A stretch of DNA of 5,249 bases, taken from JBHIBR01 sp046759145 [NCBI: Nitrospinota bacterium]. GTDB taxonomy: Bacteria; UBA8248. Below the pieces are notes generated by a model. It made no database searches and had not been told where the DNA came from. It saw only the letters and a list, made by a program, of their open reading frames with translations. The stretch is taken from contig JBHIBR010000152.1 of the NCBI GenBank assembly GCA_046759145.1, forward strand, positions 1-5,249. The letters run 5' to 3'. Made by a program: the position numbers and the translations under genes. The first letter of the stretch is position 1, and every line of letters starts with the position of its first letter. Of this stretch, positions 5,092-5,249 are shown piece by piece.

Positions 5092-5249
5092 ATGGTGGAA
5101 GGGCCTCTCTTTGCACCCAGGCCGGGCAACGGATTCTTGACCGCCAGAAAGAGGGAGAAGCTCCACAGGATTCCACCCAATGCCAAACCCAAGCTAGCCC
5201 TAATCGAGCCCGATTGTCACCTCCGGCGACAGCTCTTCTGGGCCCTGGC
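5092..5249 (+). CDS. Partial gene running off the right edge, function unknown
   Basis: An ATG at 5092 (or the next codon, GTG at 5095) follows a perfect AAGGAGG at 5082-5088. The spacing is three bases to the ATG and six to the GTG, so the GTG may be the true start. The frame stays open for all 52 codons to the edge of the window. The visible start is MVEGPLFAPRPG, followed by a basic stretch (TARKREKLHR) and then KPKLALIEPDCHLRRQLFWAL, which reads like ordinary soluble protein. I recognise no family. It lies 52 bp after the ribbon-helix-helix gene on the same strand, so co-transcription is likely. There is no signal peptide or membrane segment in view. A frame on the opposite strand (4798-5166) covers part of the same bases but has no supporting start signals. 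Confidence 0.6.
   Translation, partial: MVEGPLFAPRPGNGFLTARKREKLHRIPPNAKPKLALIEPDCHLRRQLFWAL

Noticed and set aside
4798-5166. 122-codon minus-strand frame across the ribbon-helix-helix gene
   Set aside because: It is antisense to a recognisable DNA-binding protein and has no start signals.

Overview
The window looks like chromosomal DNA from a Gram-negative bacterium with high GC. It holds three lipoprotein signal peptides, one Sec signal peptide, and GC-rich genes whose codons mostly end in G or C. A deltaproteobacterial, Methylomirabilota/Rokubacteria or Tectomicrobia-like source would fit the mix of an LivJ-type binding protein, a cupin and orphan lipoproteins, but this is a guess from style. 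The two ends (about 1-460 and 4660-5249) and a short stretch near 1180-1350 are clearly less GC-rich than the middle, which suggests mosaic origin.

Left part, minus strand: a small lipoprotein gene (14-454) with a long leader and a likely sigma70 promoter at 659-687. Upstream of it lies a free-standing transcription unit with no convincing protein, at 780-1141. It has a TTGACA-type promoter, nested long-range helices, and an intrinsic terminator followed by U5. I read it as an unrecognised structured RNA of about 360 nt, and it is the most interesting item here. Its promoter overlaps a divergent TATAAT box that precedes a 56-codon AT-rich open frame (1170-1340).

Middle, minus strand: a probable two-gene operon. 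It consists of a single-domain cupin (2141-2503), with a TATAAT box 40 bp upstream, and an outer-membrane lipoprotein (1455-2103) split by a +1 frameshift in a run of six C. A G-tract block with G-quadruplex potential follows it.

Middle, plus strand, divergent from the cupin: an orphan periplasmic binding protein of the Leu/Ile/Val type (2666-3802), translationally coupled by a GTGA overlap to a lipoprotein of unknown function (3799-4635). No permease or ATPase gene is present. The pair may therefore act at the envelope in sensing or scaffolding rather than as a complete transporter.

Right part, plus strand: an AT-rich control region with TTGACA and phased repeats, a ribbon-helix-helix DNA-binding protein (4782-5039), and an open frame with a strong Shine-Dalgarno site that starts at 5092 and runs off the window.
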